A stretch of 64,000 nucleotides of DNA from Jaapia argillacea MUCL 33604 (lineage: Eukaryota; Basidiomycota; Agaricomycetes; Jaapiales; Jaapiaceae). Below are positions 47,508 to 58,132 of the stretch, in pieces (positions within the stretch are counted from its first letter, which is position 1; the number at the start of each line of letters is the position of its first letter). The notes beneath the pieces are model-generated. The model was not told the DNA's origin and did not search any database. It saw nothing but the letters and a program-made list of their open reading frames with translations. The stretch spans positions 1 to 64,000 of the forward strand of contig KL197721.1 in assembly GCA_000697665.1 (NCBI GenBank), given 5' to 3'. The translations under genes were made by a program, and so were the position numbers.

Positions 47508-48461
47508 ATGCCCCAACTACACTTTACAACACTCGACGTCTTCACCACCACCCGTTATGCAGGGAACCCTCTCGCCATCGTCGAAGTTCCTTCATCCGTC
47601 ACCCTTACTCCTTCCCAGGAACAAAAGATCGCTAAGGAGTTCAACCTTTCCGAGACCGTCTTCTTCTACGTCCCCAACGCCACTTCGGCGGAAGGAGAAG
47701 CGAGGATTAGCATCTACACCACAGAGCAAGAACTACCATTCGCGGGACATCCCACTGTAGGGACGACGTACTTCTTGCTGGAGTTGAAAAAGTTCAAAAC
47801 GGATAACGGGAGAGCAGCCTTGAAGACACAATCAGGTCGCATCCCTATCACTTACGATCCTCACACATTATTGGCGTCGGTGAACGTCGCCCACGACGTC
47901 TTGATCCATCGCCCTTACACCGACGTGCAGCACCTCGCCGAGGTACTCGGATTGACACCACCCGATATCGTCATTCCCTTGGAAGGTGGAGATGGGGTGG
48001 GACTGGCCTCGATCGTCAAAGGCATGACTTTCCTCCTTGTGGAGTTGCGAGATGTCGGGACGTTGGGAAGGATCAAAGCCAATGGTCAGGAGATCGTCGT
48101 GTTGGGAAGCGGGGTCCGTGCAGGAGAAGCACCTTGGCTCGCTGGAGGGTTTGTCGGCATTTATTGCTTCGTCCTTGACCCAGAAAGTGGGAAAGATGGG
48201 CACAGGAAGCTTCGAACTAGGATGTTCAGTGGTTCGTTGGAGGATCCTGCTACTGGTAGTGCTGCGTGCACTCTGGGTGCGTGGATGAGTTTGACGAGAC
48301 CGCTCGCAGGGAAGGAGGAGAGGTTCGAGATTACGCAGGGAGTCGAGATGGGAAGGAAGAGTGACATTATTGTTAGTGTTGTTAAGGGGGAGCAGGGGTT
48401 GGAAGGGGTGAAGCTAGAAGGAAGTGCTGTGAAAGTTATGGAAGGAGTTTTGGAAGTTTGA
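47508..48461 (+). CDS. PhzF-family isomerase/epimerase-like protein
   Basis: Single-exon gene of 317 codons. The N-terminal half carries DVFTTTRYAGNPLAIVE and NLSETVFFY; the Glu after Ser is the catalytic residue in PhzF. ELPFAGHPTVGTTYFL is the classic GHPT motif. The C-terminal half repeats the fold with RMFSGSLEDPATGSAACTLGAWM. In bacteria PhzF isomerises a phenazine precursor; fungal relatives mostly have unknown substrates. It appears intact. Its last about 110 bases are duplicated at 52265-52371. Confidence 0.93.
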   Translation: MPQLHFTTLDVFTTTRYAGNPLAIVEVPSSVTLTPSQEQKIAKEFNLSETVFFYVPNATSAEGEARISIYTTEQELPFAGHPTVGTTYFLLELKKFKTDNGRAALKTQSGRIPITYDPHTLLASVNVAHDVLIHRPYTDVQHLAEVLGLTPPDIVIPLEGGDGVGLASIVKGMTFLLVELRDVGTLGRIKANGQEIVVLGSGVRAGEAPWLAGGFVGIYCFVLDPESGKDGHRKLRTRMFSGSLEDPATGSAACTLGAWMSLTRPLAGKEERFEITQGVEMGRKSDIIVSVVKGEQGLEGVKLEGSAVKVMEGVLEV

Positions 48462-48764
48462 GGGATGGTGCTCTTCAAGTTGCTGGTCAGAATATTGAAC
48501 TCTTGCTTTAGTTGTATTCGCTCCCGGGTCGCTGTAACTGCTTGAATAGGGCTCAATTCCTGTATTCTCGGTTGTCCTCACCTAGCCAGACGAACAATAA
48601 CCTGCCAGCGTAAGACGGCTTTTCCAGTGAAAAGGGTGGACGCGACCAAGGCGCGTGGTGTTCCGTGATTTATGTTTCTCCACGTTATTATCCGATTATT
48701 ACTTGTGTCGGACCCACACTCGTGTTCAGCGAGCACCGCATTTTCTTGCTCCAATCCTTCGTCC

Positions 48765-49180
48765 ATGTCCAAGCGAGCGGTCTTATTTTTCCACCATATC
48801 ATGAACAAGAACAAGAAGCGAGCGCTTCAGGACATGTCCATAGATTTCAAGTTATCTGGATGGTGCAAGTTCGGTTTCCCTGGCGTCGTAGTCGTTCAAG
48901 GGGAATCCCTTGGTATGCATGAGTATGTCAGGCGGATCAAGGTGAGTTTGACGGTCACTCAAGCCTTGGAAAGTTACCTACTTGACTTTTGGTTTACTAG
49001 GCTATGAGATGGCAGCAAGTACGCGTTGAGACGATTGACGACGTGGACGATGACAAGTCCTTTGGCAACCATCGCTCTGGTCTGCAAGAGGTTGAAGCCA
49101 TTTCAGATATCACTCAAGCCCTTCGACCTCTAGGTCTTGAGCCTTGGTTCCGCAAGGCAATGGGTTATGCACCGAAGTGA
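48765..49180 (+). CDS. DUF1115 (RWDD2-like C-terminal domain) gene, left copy
   Basis: Two exons around a short intron (donor after RRIK, about 48942; acceptor about 49000). Protein begins MSKRAVLFFHHIMNKNKKR and continues DFKLSGWCKFGFPGVVVVQG, which resembles the DUF1115 domain found after RWD domains and in PRP3. It then reads AMRWQQVRVETIDDVDD and ends RKAMGYAPK at 49180. No RWD domain is visible upstream, where the PhzF gene ends 300 bases away, so this is either a stand-alone domain or a truncated gene. The start is the first ATG in frame giving a full domain. Confidence 0.7.
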
Positions 49181-49963
49181 TCTCACAACCATTTCTGTGG
49201 ATGTCGTCCCTCAAGATCAGCGTGCAAAGTGTCGGTCTTCGTATGCATCGTTCAAACGAGCTCGCTAATATTCTGGTTTCAGCTCGCGCTCCATTATGGG
49301 GACGACTGTAGGCTCAGTACGTCGAATGGCATCAGAGAACCCGAATCCTGGCGTGGAAGTCGACGTTCCCGAGGTAGGGTTTCCTGTTCCACACCCAGAA
49401 GTTGAAGATTGTTTGGGCTTATCTCGCCCTCAATGACGGTGAAACCGGCAGAAATTTCCTATTCATTGGAAGATAAACAAAGTTGTCGTCAATCTGACTC
49501 TGCGAGAGGGCACCATACACTTGTGCCTTTTGCGGGGGCGACGGTTGTGACGACGTGATGGAGGCCGTTGCGGTCGTTCCTTGGGGAGGAATGGTTGGGG
49601 TATGGGAACGATGAGTATTGGTATTGACCTGATGGGGTGGTTAGGGGATGTCGAGGCTACGGCAGCAAGTTGCGAGGGGATGGCAGAAGAATTTCAGTGC
49701 GAGGTGTACCAAAAAAAAGCGTGCCTTTTTTTCACTGCGTTCTATTACCAGGATTACTACGTGTGTGTATCTCATCATGTAAAAGTGTTGGTATATGAGG
49801 AATGACCCTATCAGCTGACGAGCATCAATCACAACTACGCATGAGCGACGGCTGCGAAAGTGTGTCGAGTAAACTGGTCAGAGACTTGTGCCTTTGGGTT
49901 TCGCGGTGAACTGACATACCGACAAGGTTCTGATGCTGAGCTGAACGCCTCTCCAATCCCTCT
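49181..49963. other. Intergenic part of left duplication unit
   Basis: Matches 53074-53982 of the right unit. No gene is visible. The open frames are short and not conserved between the two copies, which argues against coding. Confidence 0.5.
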
Positions 49964-51000
49964 TCACGCGGACGATGCAGCAATCAGCTCGTTCCAAGGC
50001 GGAAGATCGAAGAAGGATGGAAGCTTGTCCCATATCGTCCGACGGGCTGCTTCAAACCTCTCCTTTCCATCAACAATACAAGCGGGACACAAGTCATCGC
50101 TCCAGTCTTCATCCCAATCTTCGAGTGCCCAGATTTCAGGCAAAGGGTCCCATAGACGGATAAACAAGTCTTTCCTCGCCTGGGTGCAATCGCCAGTGCT
50201 GCCACAGGCAGTGTGGTCATGTAACCATGCAAACGACGTGGTAGCTTGCTCTCACAAGACGTTTACTCTGCCGCCCAGACAACGTCGCTGGTCGTCAGAG
50301 GACAGTTTGGCGATGGTACCATCCATCCGTCGTTCGCCTTCCATGACCCATGTTAAATCGTTATAAAGACATTTATAAAAAGCGACGGGAAGGATGGATA
50401 ATACTCCGGTCTGTAAAGCGAGGGATATTGCATCAATCGTGACCCCTGGTTCGTCGCAGATGACCACGAAGCCATCAACGGTGAGGTGCTCGTCCAGAGA
50501 AGATGGCCATTCTCTTTGAAGGAGCTCCATGGAATCCTCTCGCAAGTGATCAATGCCATATTTCTTGCCCAAACGCAGCAAAGAGCCGACAACTGCGATT
50601 GGCTGAAGAACGTCTGTGCGGAAATATCTAAGTCGTCGTAGAAAAGGTGTAAGACTGAATGAGATCCAGTGACGTGGAAGCAATCAGTGATCACTCACCG
50701 CCTATTATGGAGAGCTCGAAGCATGTGTTCCACCTCCTCAGCAGTGTCCGATAAATGCACTACTGGACAACCGTCGATGGTCTCTGATGCAGACGGCGTG
50801 GAAAGCGAGAACATGTCACGAAATATTGGGGAGTTCTCAGACAAGATGCCTCCGAAAATCTTGAACTGCGTTGAACCGGCCACAAGAATGACATTGCCGT
50901 CGTCGTACCAAACATCGGATCTACGCAGCGACTGGGCGGTGTCATCGGCGGTCGTATCGATTCGAGGACGTTTTGGAACCCTGTCAAGGTCGGATGACAT
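49964..51000 (-). pseudogene. BTB/POZ-domain gene BTB-A, left copy (nonsense-truncated)
   Basis: Starts MSSDLDRVPKRPRID at 51000. Exon 1 encodes a BTB domain (SDVWYDDGNVILVAGSTQFKI, LSENSPIFRDMFSLS, GCPVVHLSDTAEEVEHMLRA). After an intron of about 70 bases exon 2 reads YFRTDVLQPIAVVGSLLRLGK and on to a stop at 50252, where the right copy has Trp (GGKEKVLWEQ). Beyond the stop the same frame continues through CPACIVDGKERFEAA to LPSFFDLPPWNELIAASSA at 49964. So a single TGG-to-TGA change removes the last third. It may still give a shortened protein holding the BTB domain. Right copy 53983-55019 is intact. Confidence 0.85.
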
Positions 51001-51408
51001 GGGAGACACAGGTTTGATTGGGGCGGATAACGCAGGATTGTGGGCTGTTGGTAGAGTCTGACTCGTGGACTGAGACGCTGGTGGTCACAGTAATGCAGCA
51101 CAGTGATGTCACCTTGCCAGGACGCCTGTGTGATTAAGGTCATTATTAGGGGGATTGCATTTACAAAACTCTCGGAAGAATAGATACGGGGTGGCCGTTG
51201 CTCAAAAGTACGATGCGAAGTTACATGCAACCATGACACAATCGATATCGATATATCGAAGAGTCACAGAGTAGGAAGACAGATACACAGCTGGTGTTGT
51301 ACGGGGGAGACGTAAAGAGTTGCCTTCAGGTTGCAGGTAAGTATCAGGGTTCTAATAAGAATACGGTCGCAAACCTTGCAGATTTAAGATGACCGCCTGC
51401 ACAACCCA
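51001..51408. other. Spacer between BTB-A and BTB-B, left unit
   Basis: Upstream flank of left BTB-A. It matches 55020-55454 in parts (TTTACAAAACTCTCGGAAG and GAAGTTACATGCAACCATGA are shared), but the first about 90 bases next to the BTB-A start differ between units. No gene seen. Confidence 0.5.
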
Positions 51409-52262
51409 TCAAGATGTTCCAAGGAGTTCATTCCACGGTGGCAGGTCGAAGAAAGATGGCAACTTGGACCACGCCACCTGCTTCCTTGCTTCAAAAGCCT
51501 CCCTTCCAAAGTTGAGACAAGATGCGCAAAGTCCAACTTCCCACACCACAGACCACGAAGCCAAGCTGTAGAGATACGGGGTAGGGTTCCAGAGCCTTGC
51601 AAATAACCGCAACTTCTTCATTTCACAATCTTTCCTCGTCACTCCGCAATTGCTGGGTTTGTGAAGCCAACCAAACGAAGTCTCTGCTTGAAATTGAAAG
51701 AGCTTCTCTCCCCCTTGCATACATCGCCGCTGATCCTCCGGAGATAGGATCGCAGTCGAGCCGTCTGATCTGATCATCCCTTTCAGCAGATAACTCGAAA
51801 AATCGTCGACGAGGCAAAAGCAGTAAAAGGCAACCGGAAGTATGGAGAGCACTTTGGTCTCCCATGCCAACGCGATTACATCGAGTAGGGCGTCTTGACC
51901 TTCCTCTATAGCAACCCAACCATCTTCGGCATTTTTATACGCTTCGAGAGAGTGAGAAAATTCCGACTGTAGGCGGGCCGTGGCATCCTTCACGAAATGT
52001 GTGATATTTTACTTCATGCCAAGTCGGAGGATGGCACCGATGACAGCAATGGGCTGGAAGCCTTGGTCCCGGAAGTATCCAAAGTTTCATAGAATCAGCG
52101 GGGAAAGTCATACATGGGCCATCCACTTACCTCCTATCGTGAAGGGCGCGCAGCATGTGGGAAACATCGGCCGCGGTGTCCGATAAGTCTGCGAATGGGC
52201 AACCGTCAATGGATTCTTCAGGTACCTCCGTAGACAGCGAGAACATATCCCGAAAGATCGGG
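51409..52262 (-). pseudogene. BTB-B, left copy (5'-truncated at duplication joint)
   Basis: Lacks the start and the first part of the BTB domain: the frame is cut at about 52262 within SPIFRDMFSLS and joined to PhzF tail sequence. Exon 1 remainder reads EESIDGCP and HMLRALHDRR. Exon 2 begins YFRDQGFQPIAV and has a TAA where the right copy has Tyr (GMKYNITHF). The rest runs open to LPSFFDLPPWNELLGTS at 51409. Clearly a dead copy of 55455-56451. Confidence 0.92.
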
Positions 52263-52264
52263 GA

Positions 52265-52371
52265 GGAAGGGTGAGATTAGTGTCAGTGTTGTTAAGGGGG
52301 AACAGGGACTGGAAGGGGTGAAGCTCAAAGGAAGTGCTGTGAAAGTTATGGAAGGAGTTTTGGAGATTTGA
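52265..52371 (+). pseudogene. PhzF 3'-end fragment
   Basis: Encodes the tail of the PhzF protein (KGEQGLEGVKLKGSAVKVME, stop at 52369-52371) as in 48352-48461, fused at its left edge to the truncated BTB-B copy. It carries the first bases of the right duplication unit and has no promoter or start of its own. Confidence 0.92.
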
Positions 52372-52646
52372 GGGACGGCTTGCTGGACAGAATATTGGAC
52401 TCCTGCTTTAGCTGCATTCGTTCCCGGATCGCTGTAACTGCTTCAATATGCCTCAATTGGCTACATTCTCTGGTGTTCTCACCTAGCTAGACTGACGAGC
52501 GATAACCTACCAGCATATGCACAAGGCATGGTCTTTTCCCATGAAAAGGGTGGACGCGACCAAGACGCGTGGTGTTCCCGTGATTTGTGTCGAACCCACA
52601 CTCGCGTTCTGCGAATACCGTGATTTTATTGCTCGAATCCTCGTTC

Positions 52647-53073
52647 ATGTCCAAGCGAGCGGTCTTATTTTTCCACCATATTATGAACAAGAACAAGAAG
52701 CGAGCACTTCATGACATGGCCATGAATTTCAAGTTATCTGGATGGTGCAAGTTCGGATTCCCTGGCGTTGTAGTCACGGTCGTTCAAGGGGAATCCCTTG
52801 GTATGCATGAGTATATCAGACGAATCAAGGTGAGTTAGATCGCCAGTCATTCAGTCCTAGAAAGTTACCCATTGAGTCGACTTCTGGGATTAGGCTATGA
52901 GATGGCAGCAGGTTCGCGTTGAGACGATTGACGACGTGGACGATGACAAGTCCTTTGGCAACCATCGATCTGGTCTGCAAGAGGTTGAAGCCATCTCAGA
53001 TATCACTCAAGCCCTTCGACCTCTAGGTCTTGAGCCTTGGTTCCGCAAGGCCATGGGTTATGCACCGAAGTGA
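52647..53073 (+). CDS. DUF1115 (RWDD2-like C-terminal domain) gene, right copy
   Basis: Duplicate of 48765-49180 with the same two-exon structure. It begins MSKRAVLFFHHIMNKNKKR, continues LSGWCKFGFPGVVVTVVQG (two residues longer than the left copy in this loop), is spliced after RRIK to AMRWQQVRVETIDDVDD, and ends RKAMGYAPK. Both copies keep an open frame and the second exon is almost unchanged, which suggests that the protein is under constraint even without an RWD domain. Confidence 0.7.
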
Positions 53074-53982
53074 CCTCACAACCATTTCTGTGGATCTCAT
53101 ACTCAACATATACCTCTGGTTGCAAAGTGTCGGTATCCATGTGCACTGTTCTAAAGAGCTCGCTAATACTCTAGTTTCAGCTCGCGCTCTATTATGTGGA
53201 CGACCGTGCGCTCAGGACGGCAAATGGCATCAGAACCTGAATCCTGGCGTGGATCTTGAATCGTTCCCGATTCCTGTCCCACACTCAGGAATTGACGGCT
53301 GTTTGAGTTGATCCGCCCTCGTTTATTCACTCCTGAAATTTGTCAGTTTCCTCGACCTCACAGCCGCACCGCTGCATGATTACGGCGAAGCCGGCAGAAA
53401 CCTCCTTTTCCTTGGATGGTTGCCGCCAATGCGACTCTGCGAGATGGCACCATACACTTGTGCCTTTTGCGGGGGCGATGGTTGTGATGATGTGATGGTG
53501 GCCATCGCGGTCGTTCCTCGGGGAGAAATGGTTGGGGAATGGAAACGATGAGTATTGGTATTGACCTGATGGGATACTTAGGGGATGTCGAGGCGACGGC
53601 GGCAAGCTACGAGGGGATGGGAGAGGAATTTTAGTGCGAAGTATATCAAAAGAAGCTTGTGTTTTTTCACTGCCTCCCTGTACTTGGATCCATTCATGCA
53701 TCGTTCGGGGCAGAATCAAGATTTGGGGGATGGGGAGCCCACCCACAGCCAGTGTCATTACTATGTGCGTATCTCATCATGTAAAAGTCTTGGTATACGA
53801 GGAATGACCCCGTCAGCTGAAGAGCGAAAACCATAACTCCACATGAGCAACGGCTGGGAAACTGTGTGCCGACTCGGAGTTAACTATGTTCGGGGAGTTA
53901 ATGCCAATGGGGTTCATTATGCATGATGAACTGACATACCGACGAAGGTTTGATCTCGAAATAAACGCGCCTCCAATCCCTC
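53074..53982. other. Intergenic part of right duplication unit
   Basis: Counterpart of 49181-49963. No gene is visible. The run GATGGTTGTGATGATGTGATGG near 53476 has a counterpart near 49540. Open frames here are not shared with the left unit. Confidence 0.5.
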
Positions 53983-55019
53983 TCACGCGGACGATGCCGC
54001 AATCAGCTCGTTCCAAGGCGGAAGATCGAACAAGGATGGAAGTTTGTCCCATATTATCTGGCGAGCCGCCTCAAACCTCTGCTTTCCACCAGCAATACAA
54101 GCGGGACACAGATCATCGTTCCATTCTTCATTCCAATCTTCGAGTGCCCAGCTTTGGGGCAAAGGATTCCAAAGATTGATAAACAAGGCCCTCCTCGCCT
54201 GAGTGCAATCGTCAGCGCTGCCACAGGGAGTAAGGTCATGTAGCCATGCAAACGAAGCGGCAGCTTGCTCCCATAAGACCTTTTCTTTACCGCCAAGATA
54301 ACGTCGCTGGTTGTCAGAGGACAGCGTGGCGATCGTTCCATCGTTCCGTTGTTCGCCTTCCAGGCCCCATATTAAATCGTTGTTGAGGCATGTATAAAAA
54401 GCGATGGGAAGGATGGATAATACTCCAGTCTCTGAAGCGAGGGATATTGCATCGATGGTGACCGCTGGTTCTTCGCAGATTGCCACGTAGCCGTCAATGG
54501 CGAGGAGTTCTTCAAGAGAGGATGGCCATTCTTTTTGAAGGAGCGCTATGGAATCGTCTCGCAAGTGATCAATGCCGTACTTCTTGCCCAGGCGCAGCAA
54601 AGCACTGACAACTGCGATCGGTTGAAGAACATCGGAGCGGAAATATCTAAGTCGTCGTACAACAGGTATAAGGCTGGATGAAATCCAGCGACGTGGAAAC
54701 AATTAGTGATCACTCACCGCCTGTTATGGAGAGCTCGTAGCATGTGTTCCACCTCTTCAGCAGTGTCCGATAAATGCACTACTGGACAACCGTCGATGGT
54801 CTCTGAGGCAGAAGGGGTGGAAAGCGAGAACATGTCGCGAAATATTGGGGAGTTCTCATACAAGATACCTTTGAAAATCTTGAACTGCGTTGAACCGGCC
54901 ACCAGGATGACATTGCCGTCGTCGTACCAAACATCGGATCTACGCAGTGACTGGGCGGTGTCGTCGGCGGTCGTATTGATTCGAGGACGTTTTGGAACCC
55001 TGTCAAGGTCGGATGACAT
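53983..55019 (-). CDS. BTB/POZ-domain protein BTB-A, right copy (intact)
   Basis: Two exons split by a 71-base intron (54647-54717). The start at 55019 gives MSSDLDRVPKRPRIN. Exon 1 holds the BTB/POZ fold (SDVWYDDGNVILVAGSTQFKI, ENSPIFRDMFSLSTPSASE, GCPVVHLSDTAEEVEHMLRA). Exon 2 is a helical region starting YFRSDVLQPIAVVSALLRLGK, with CTQARRALF and CPACIAGGKQRFEAA, ending LPSLFDLPPWNELIAASSA. BTB domains dimerise and often bind cullin 3; in basidiomycetes this BTB plus LPSFFDLPPW-type tail is a large family without known function. About 290 residues. Confidence 0.92.
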
Positions 55020-55454
55020 GGCACCTGGGTTGTACCCTGTCGGAGGCGGCAGGGTGCGACTGAGGTGCCTGGTTACACTGTACTTACAGTATGTAATATT
55101 GCAACGCTGTGATGCCACCTTGGGCCTTGGGTCAACACCTGGCGTGTGATTGGGGTCATTATTGTATTAGCTCCACGTCATAACATAGTAGAGGGATTAC
55201 ATTTACAAAACTCTCGGAAGCATGTATATAGGGCGGCCGTTGCTCAAAAGTACGTTGCGAAGTTACATGCAACCATGACACGATCGTATATCGACAGCTT
55301 GACGAAGAGTCCCAGAATAGGACGACAGATCCACGGTTGGTGTTGTATGGAGATGTCAAGAGTTGCCTTCAGGTTGCAGGTAAGTATCAGGGTTCTAATA
55401 AGAATACGGTCGCAAACCTTGGAGATTTAAAGAGACGGCCGCCCGCACAACCAA
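55020..55454. other. Spacer between BTB-A and BTB-B, right unit
   Basis: Counterpart of 51001-51408 and promoter-side flank of the intact BTB-A gene. No gene seen. The first 90 bases differ from the left unit, so the two BTB-A genes may have different promoters. Confidence 0.5.
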
Positions 55455-56451
55455 TCAAGATGTTCCGATGAGCTCATTCCACGGCGGCAGGTCAAAGAAA
55501 GATGGCAGTTTGGACCACGCCCCCTGCTTCCCTGCTTCAAAGGCCTCCCTCCCGAAGTCAATACAAGATGCGCAAAGTCCAACTTCCCACTCCGCGGACC
55601 ACGCATCCAGGATGCAGAGCTCCGGACTAGGGCTCCAGAGGCTTGCAAATAATCGCAACTTCTTCATTTCACAATCCCTCCTCGTCACTCCACAATTGCT
55701 TGATGTGTGAAGCCATCCAAACGAAGTCTCTGCTTGAAGTTGGATGAGCTTTTCTTTCCCAAATATACATCGTCGCTGATCCTCCGAAGATAGGATCGCA
55801 GTCGAATGGTCTGATCTGATCTTCCCTTTTAGAAGATAAGTTGAAAAATCATCGCCGAGGCAAAAGCAGTAAAATGCAACCGGAAGAGTGGAGAGCATCT
55901 TGGTCTCCCATGCCAACGCGATTACATCAAGTAGGTTGCCTGGAGCTTCCTCTATAGCAACCCAACCATCAGGCAACTTTTCATACTCTCCGAGAGAGTG
56001 GGGAAATTCGGACTGCAGGCGAGCTGTGGCATCCTCCACGAAATGTGTGATATTGTACTTCATGCCAAGGCGGAGGATGGCACCAATGACAACAATGGGC
56101 TGGAAGCCTTGGTCCCGGAAGTATCTAAAGTTTCGTAGAATCAGCAGGGAAAGTCATACATGGGCCATCCACTTACCTCCTATCGTGAAGGGCGCGCAGC
56201 ATGTGCGAAACATCGGCCGTGGTGTCGGATAAGTGCACGACTGGGCAGCCGTCAATGGATTCTTCAGGTACCTCCGTGGACAACGAGAACATATCTTGAA
56301 AGATCGGGGAGGAGGCAGACAAGATGCCCCGGAAAACTTTGAACTGTGTCGATTCGGCGATCAGGATGACATTGCCATCGTCGAACCAGACGTCGGCACT
56401 GCGAATGAGCGGTTGAACATCATCGGTACATGCGCGCTTTGTCGCAGGCAT
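55455..56451 (-). CDS. BTB/POZ-domain protein BTB-B, right copy (intact)
   Basis: The start at 56451 gives MPATKRACTDDVQPLIRSA. Exon 1 carries the BTB fold (DVWFDDGNVILIAESTQFKVF, ASSPIFQDMFSLSTEVPEE, GCPVVHLSDTTADVSHMLRA). After a short intron exon 2 reads YFRDQGFQPIVVIGAILRLG, then FGWLHTSSNCGVTRRDCEMK and CASCIDFGREAFEAG, and ends LPSFFDLPPWNELIGTS. It is the complete parent form of the truncated copy at 51409-52262. Function unknown beyond the likely adaptor role of BTB proteins. Confidence 0.92.
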
Positions 56452-57057
56452 GTTAATGTTGCCTTGAGGTCAGATGTGTTTGGCCGTAAATCCTCGAGTG
56501 GTTGGCAACACGTACGACTGGCGCAGACAAAAACATGACTAGTGCAATGTTACTATAAGAACGTGACCACATACACGTGATATGTGACCGTATTAATCCA
56601 CTGAAAATTGTACAACGCGATAGACGAGCACAGTGGACGAAGCAAAAGATTATGACAGAATATCGCAAGGTGAGTTACCCAACGCCGAAAACCCGCAGAA
56701 AAGTAAAACAAAAGGCCTCTCCTGTATTCGCAATCCTACTCCGCCCAAAACAGAAACTTGTTCGGAACCACATTGGTGAGTATAGCTCAATAATCGACTG
56801 GGTAATGTCGAGCGAAGCTTTCGTATGTAGACGTCTGGCGAATCAAGTGTGCCGGGGAAGGATGGGAGAGACCCGGAAAATGGGACGGTAAAATTGATCG
56901 CGTTCTTCTTGGCGGACCGAGGAAGTGCGATTGGGATCGAGGAAAGTAGAATAAATTATAACATTAGTGAGATATGGCAGACAACGAGTTGAAGTGTGCG
57001 CGAATGGATGACGAGAATGGGATATGGCCATCGGTTCAAGCTGAAGCTGGTAATTCA
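56452..57057. other. Intergenic with a doubtful ORF
   Basis: About 600 bases. A plus-strand frame of 104 codons (56577-56891) is Lys/Arg-rich and has no recognisable motif. Otherwise only flanking sequence of the two BTB genes. Confidence 0.4.
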
Positions 57058-58121
57058 TTAGCCTTTGAAAGAGAAGGTAGTAAATCGACGAAACAACGAC
57101 GCACCAGCTAGTAACATTTCCCAAGGTGGTAGATCAAAGAACGAGGGTAGAAGCTCCCAAGTTTTGGATTGACTTGAAGTGAAGGCATCCTTTGCCGCTT
57201 GACGGCAAGCAGGGCAAAGGCCGGCTGCCCAACGATCATTCCATAACGAAAGGGCAAGAACACGTGGTATAGGGTTCCAAAGCCTGGCGAAATTGACGAG
57301 TTTGGCCATATAGCAGGTCCTGACCCCGCCATCGCACTGGGTATGCAACCACGAAAAGGCGTGTTCGGCCTGGTGATTCAGCAACCTCTCTCTTCCGCGG
57401 ATGCAGTTTCTCATGTCATCGACGGGAATTGTGATAAAACGGGTGTCGGACCCTTGAGGCCGCCCCCAACCTAGTTCAGGAAGATCTTTGGATCGGGCGA
57501 GGCAGAGATAGGCGTATGGGAGAAGGGAAAGGACGTTGAGATCTCGCACCAACGTTATTATTTGTAGGACAGGGAATTTGATGGGTACTTTGCTGGTTGA
57601 AACTGACTGAAGTCCTTCCAATGTGTGGGGGTGGTTTGCTGGATGCGAGCTATGGCATCTTCGAATAAGTGGTTGATTTTGTATTTGTGACCCATCCGTG
57701 CAACCGCACATATGGTAGCAGGAGCTACCGGTTGATCCCCGCAGAAGTACTTGACGAAGGTGTAAAATAAGCACAATACAAATAAGACAAAGGAATCAAA
57801 TTCATACTGATGATTGTAGACAGCTTTTAACATGTGCTCGACCTGACTAGGAGTGTCAAATAAACGAACTACGGGACATCCTTCAACTTTGCCCTCCTCT
57901 GATGTGGGGTCAGATAAGGTGAACATGTCTCGAAATATCTCCGAGTTTTCTGAGAGAACACTGCGATGGACTTTGAAGAGCGTCGTCTCCACAAGCAGAA
58001 CAATGTTCCCATCCAAATACCAAACTTCCGAGCGAGTTGGAGGTTTTTCTGGAAGGCTTTCTGCAGTTTTCGAGTCTGCTCTCAGTTGTTTAGGGGGTCG
58101 TTCAGCCTGTTCCGTTGCCAT
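57058..58121 (-). CDS. BTB/POZ-domain protein BTB-C
   Basis: The start at 58121 gives MATEQAERPPKQLRADSKT. The BTB fold follows (SEVWYLDGNIVLLVETTLFKV, LSENSEIFRDMFTLS, GCPVVRLFDTPSQVEHMLKA). After an intron comes YFCGDQPVAPATICAVARMG, and after another LVRDLNVLSLLPYAYLCLA. The tail has CPACRQAAKDAFTSS and LPSFFDLPPWEMLLAG, ending TTFSFKG. Same architecture as BTB-A/B/D but clearly diverged, closest to BTB-D. The start codon lies only 11 bases from the tRNA-like element on the other strand. Confidence 0.9.
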
Positions 58122-58132
58122 TATGACTATGG

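Larger units (their letters stand above)
48352..52264. repeat. Tandem segmental duplication, left unit
   Basis: Left unit of a direct duplication. It contains the PhzF 3' end, a DUF1115 gene (plus), BTB-A (minus) and part of BTB-B (minus), in the same order and orientation as the right unit 52265-56306. Non-coding parts match too, for example GCTGTAACTGCTT near 48530 and 52430, and CTCATCATGTAAAAGT near 49770 and 53770. Offsets between matching points are about 3.9-4.05 kb, the difference being small insertions. Confidence 0.93.
52265..56306. repeat. Tandem segmental duplication, right unit
   Basis: Right unit of the duplication. It begins inside a PhzF tail fused to the first exon of the left BTB-B copy at about 52261-52267, where both partners share a GGGAGGAAG-like stretch. 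It ends within the first exon of the intact BTB-B gene near 56306. The layout fits an unequal exchange between BTB-B and the PhzF 3' end. Confidence 0.93.
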
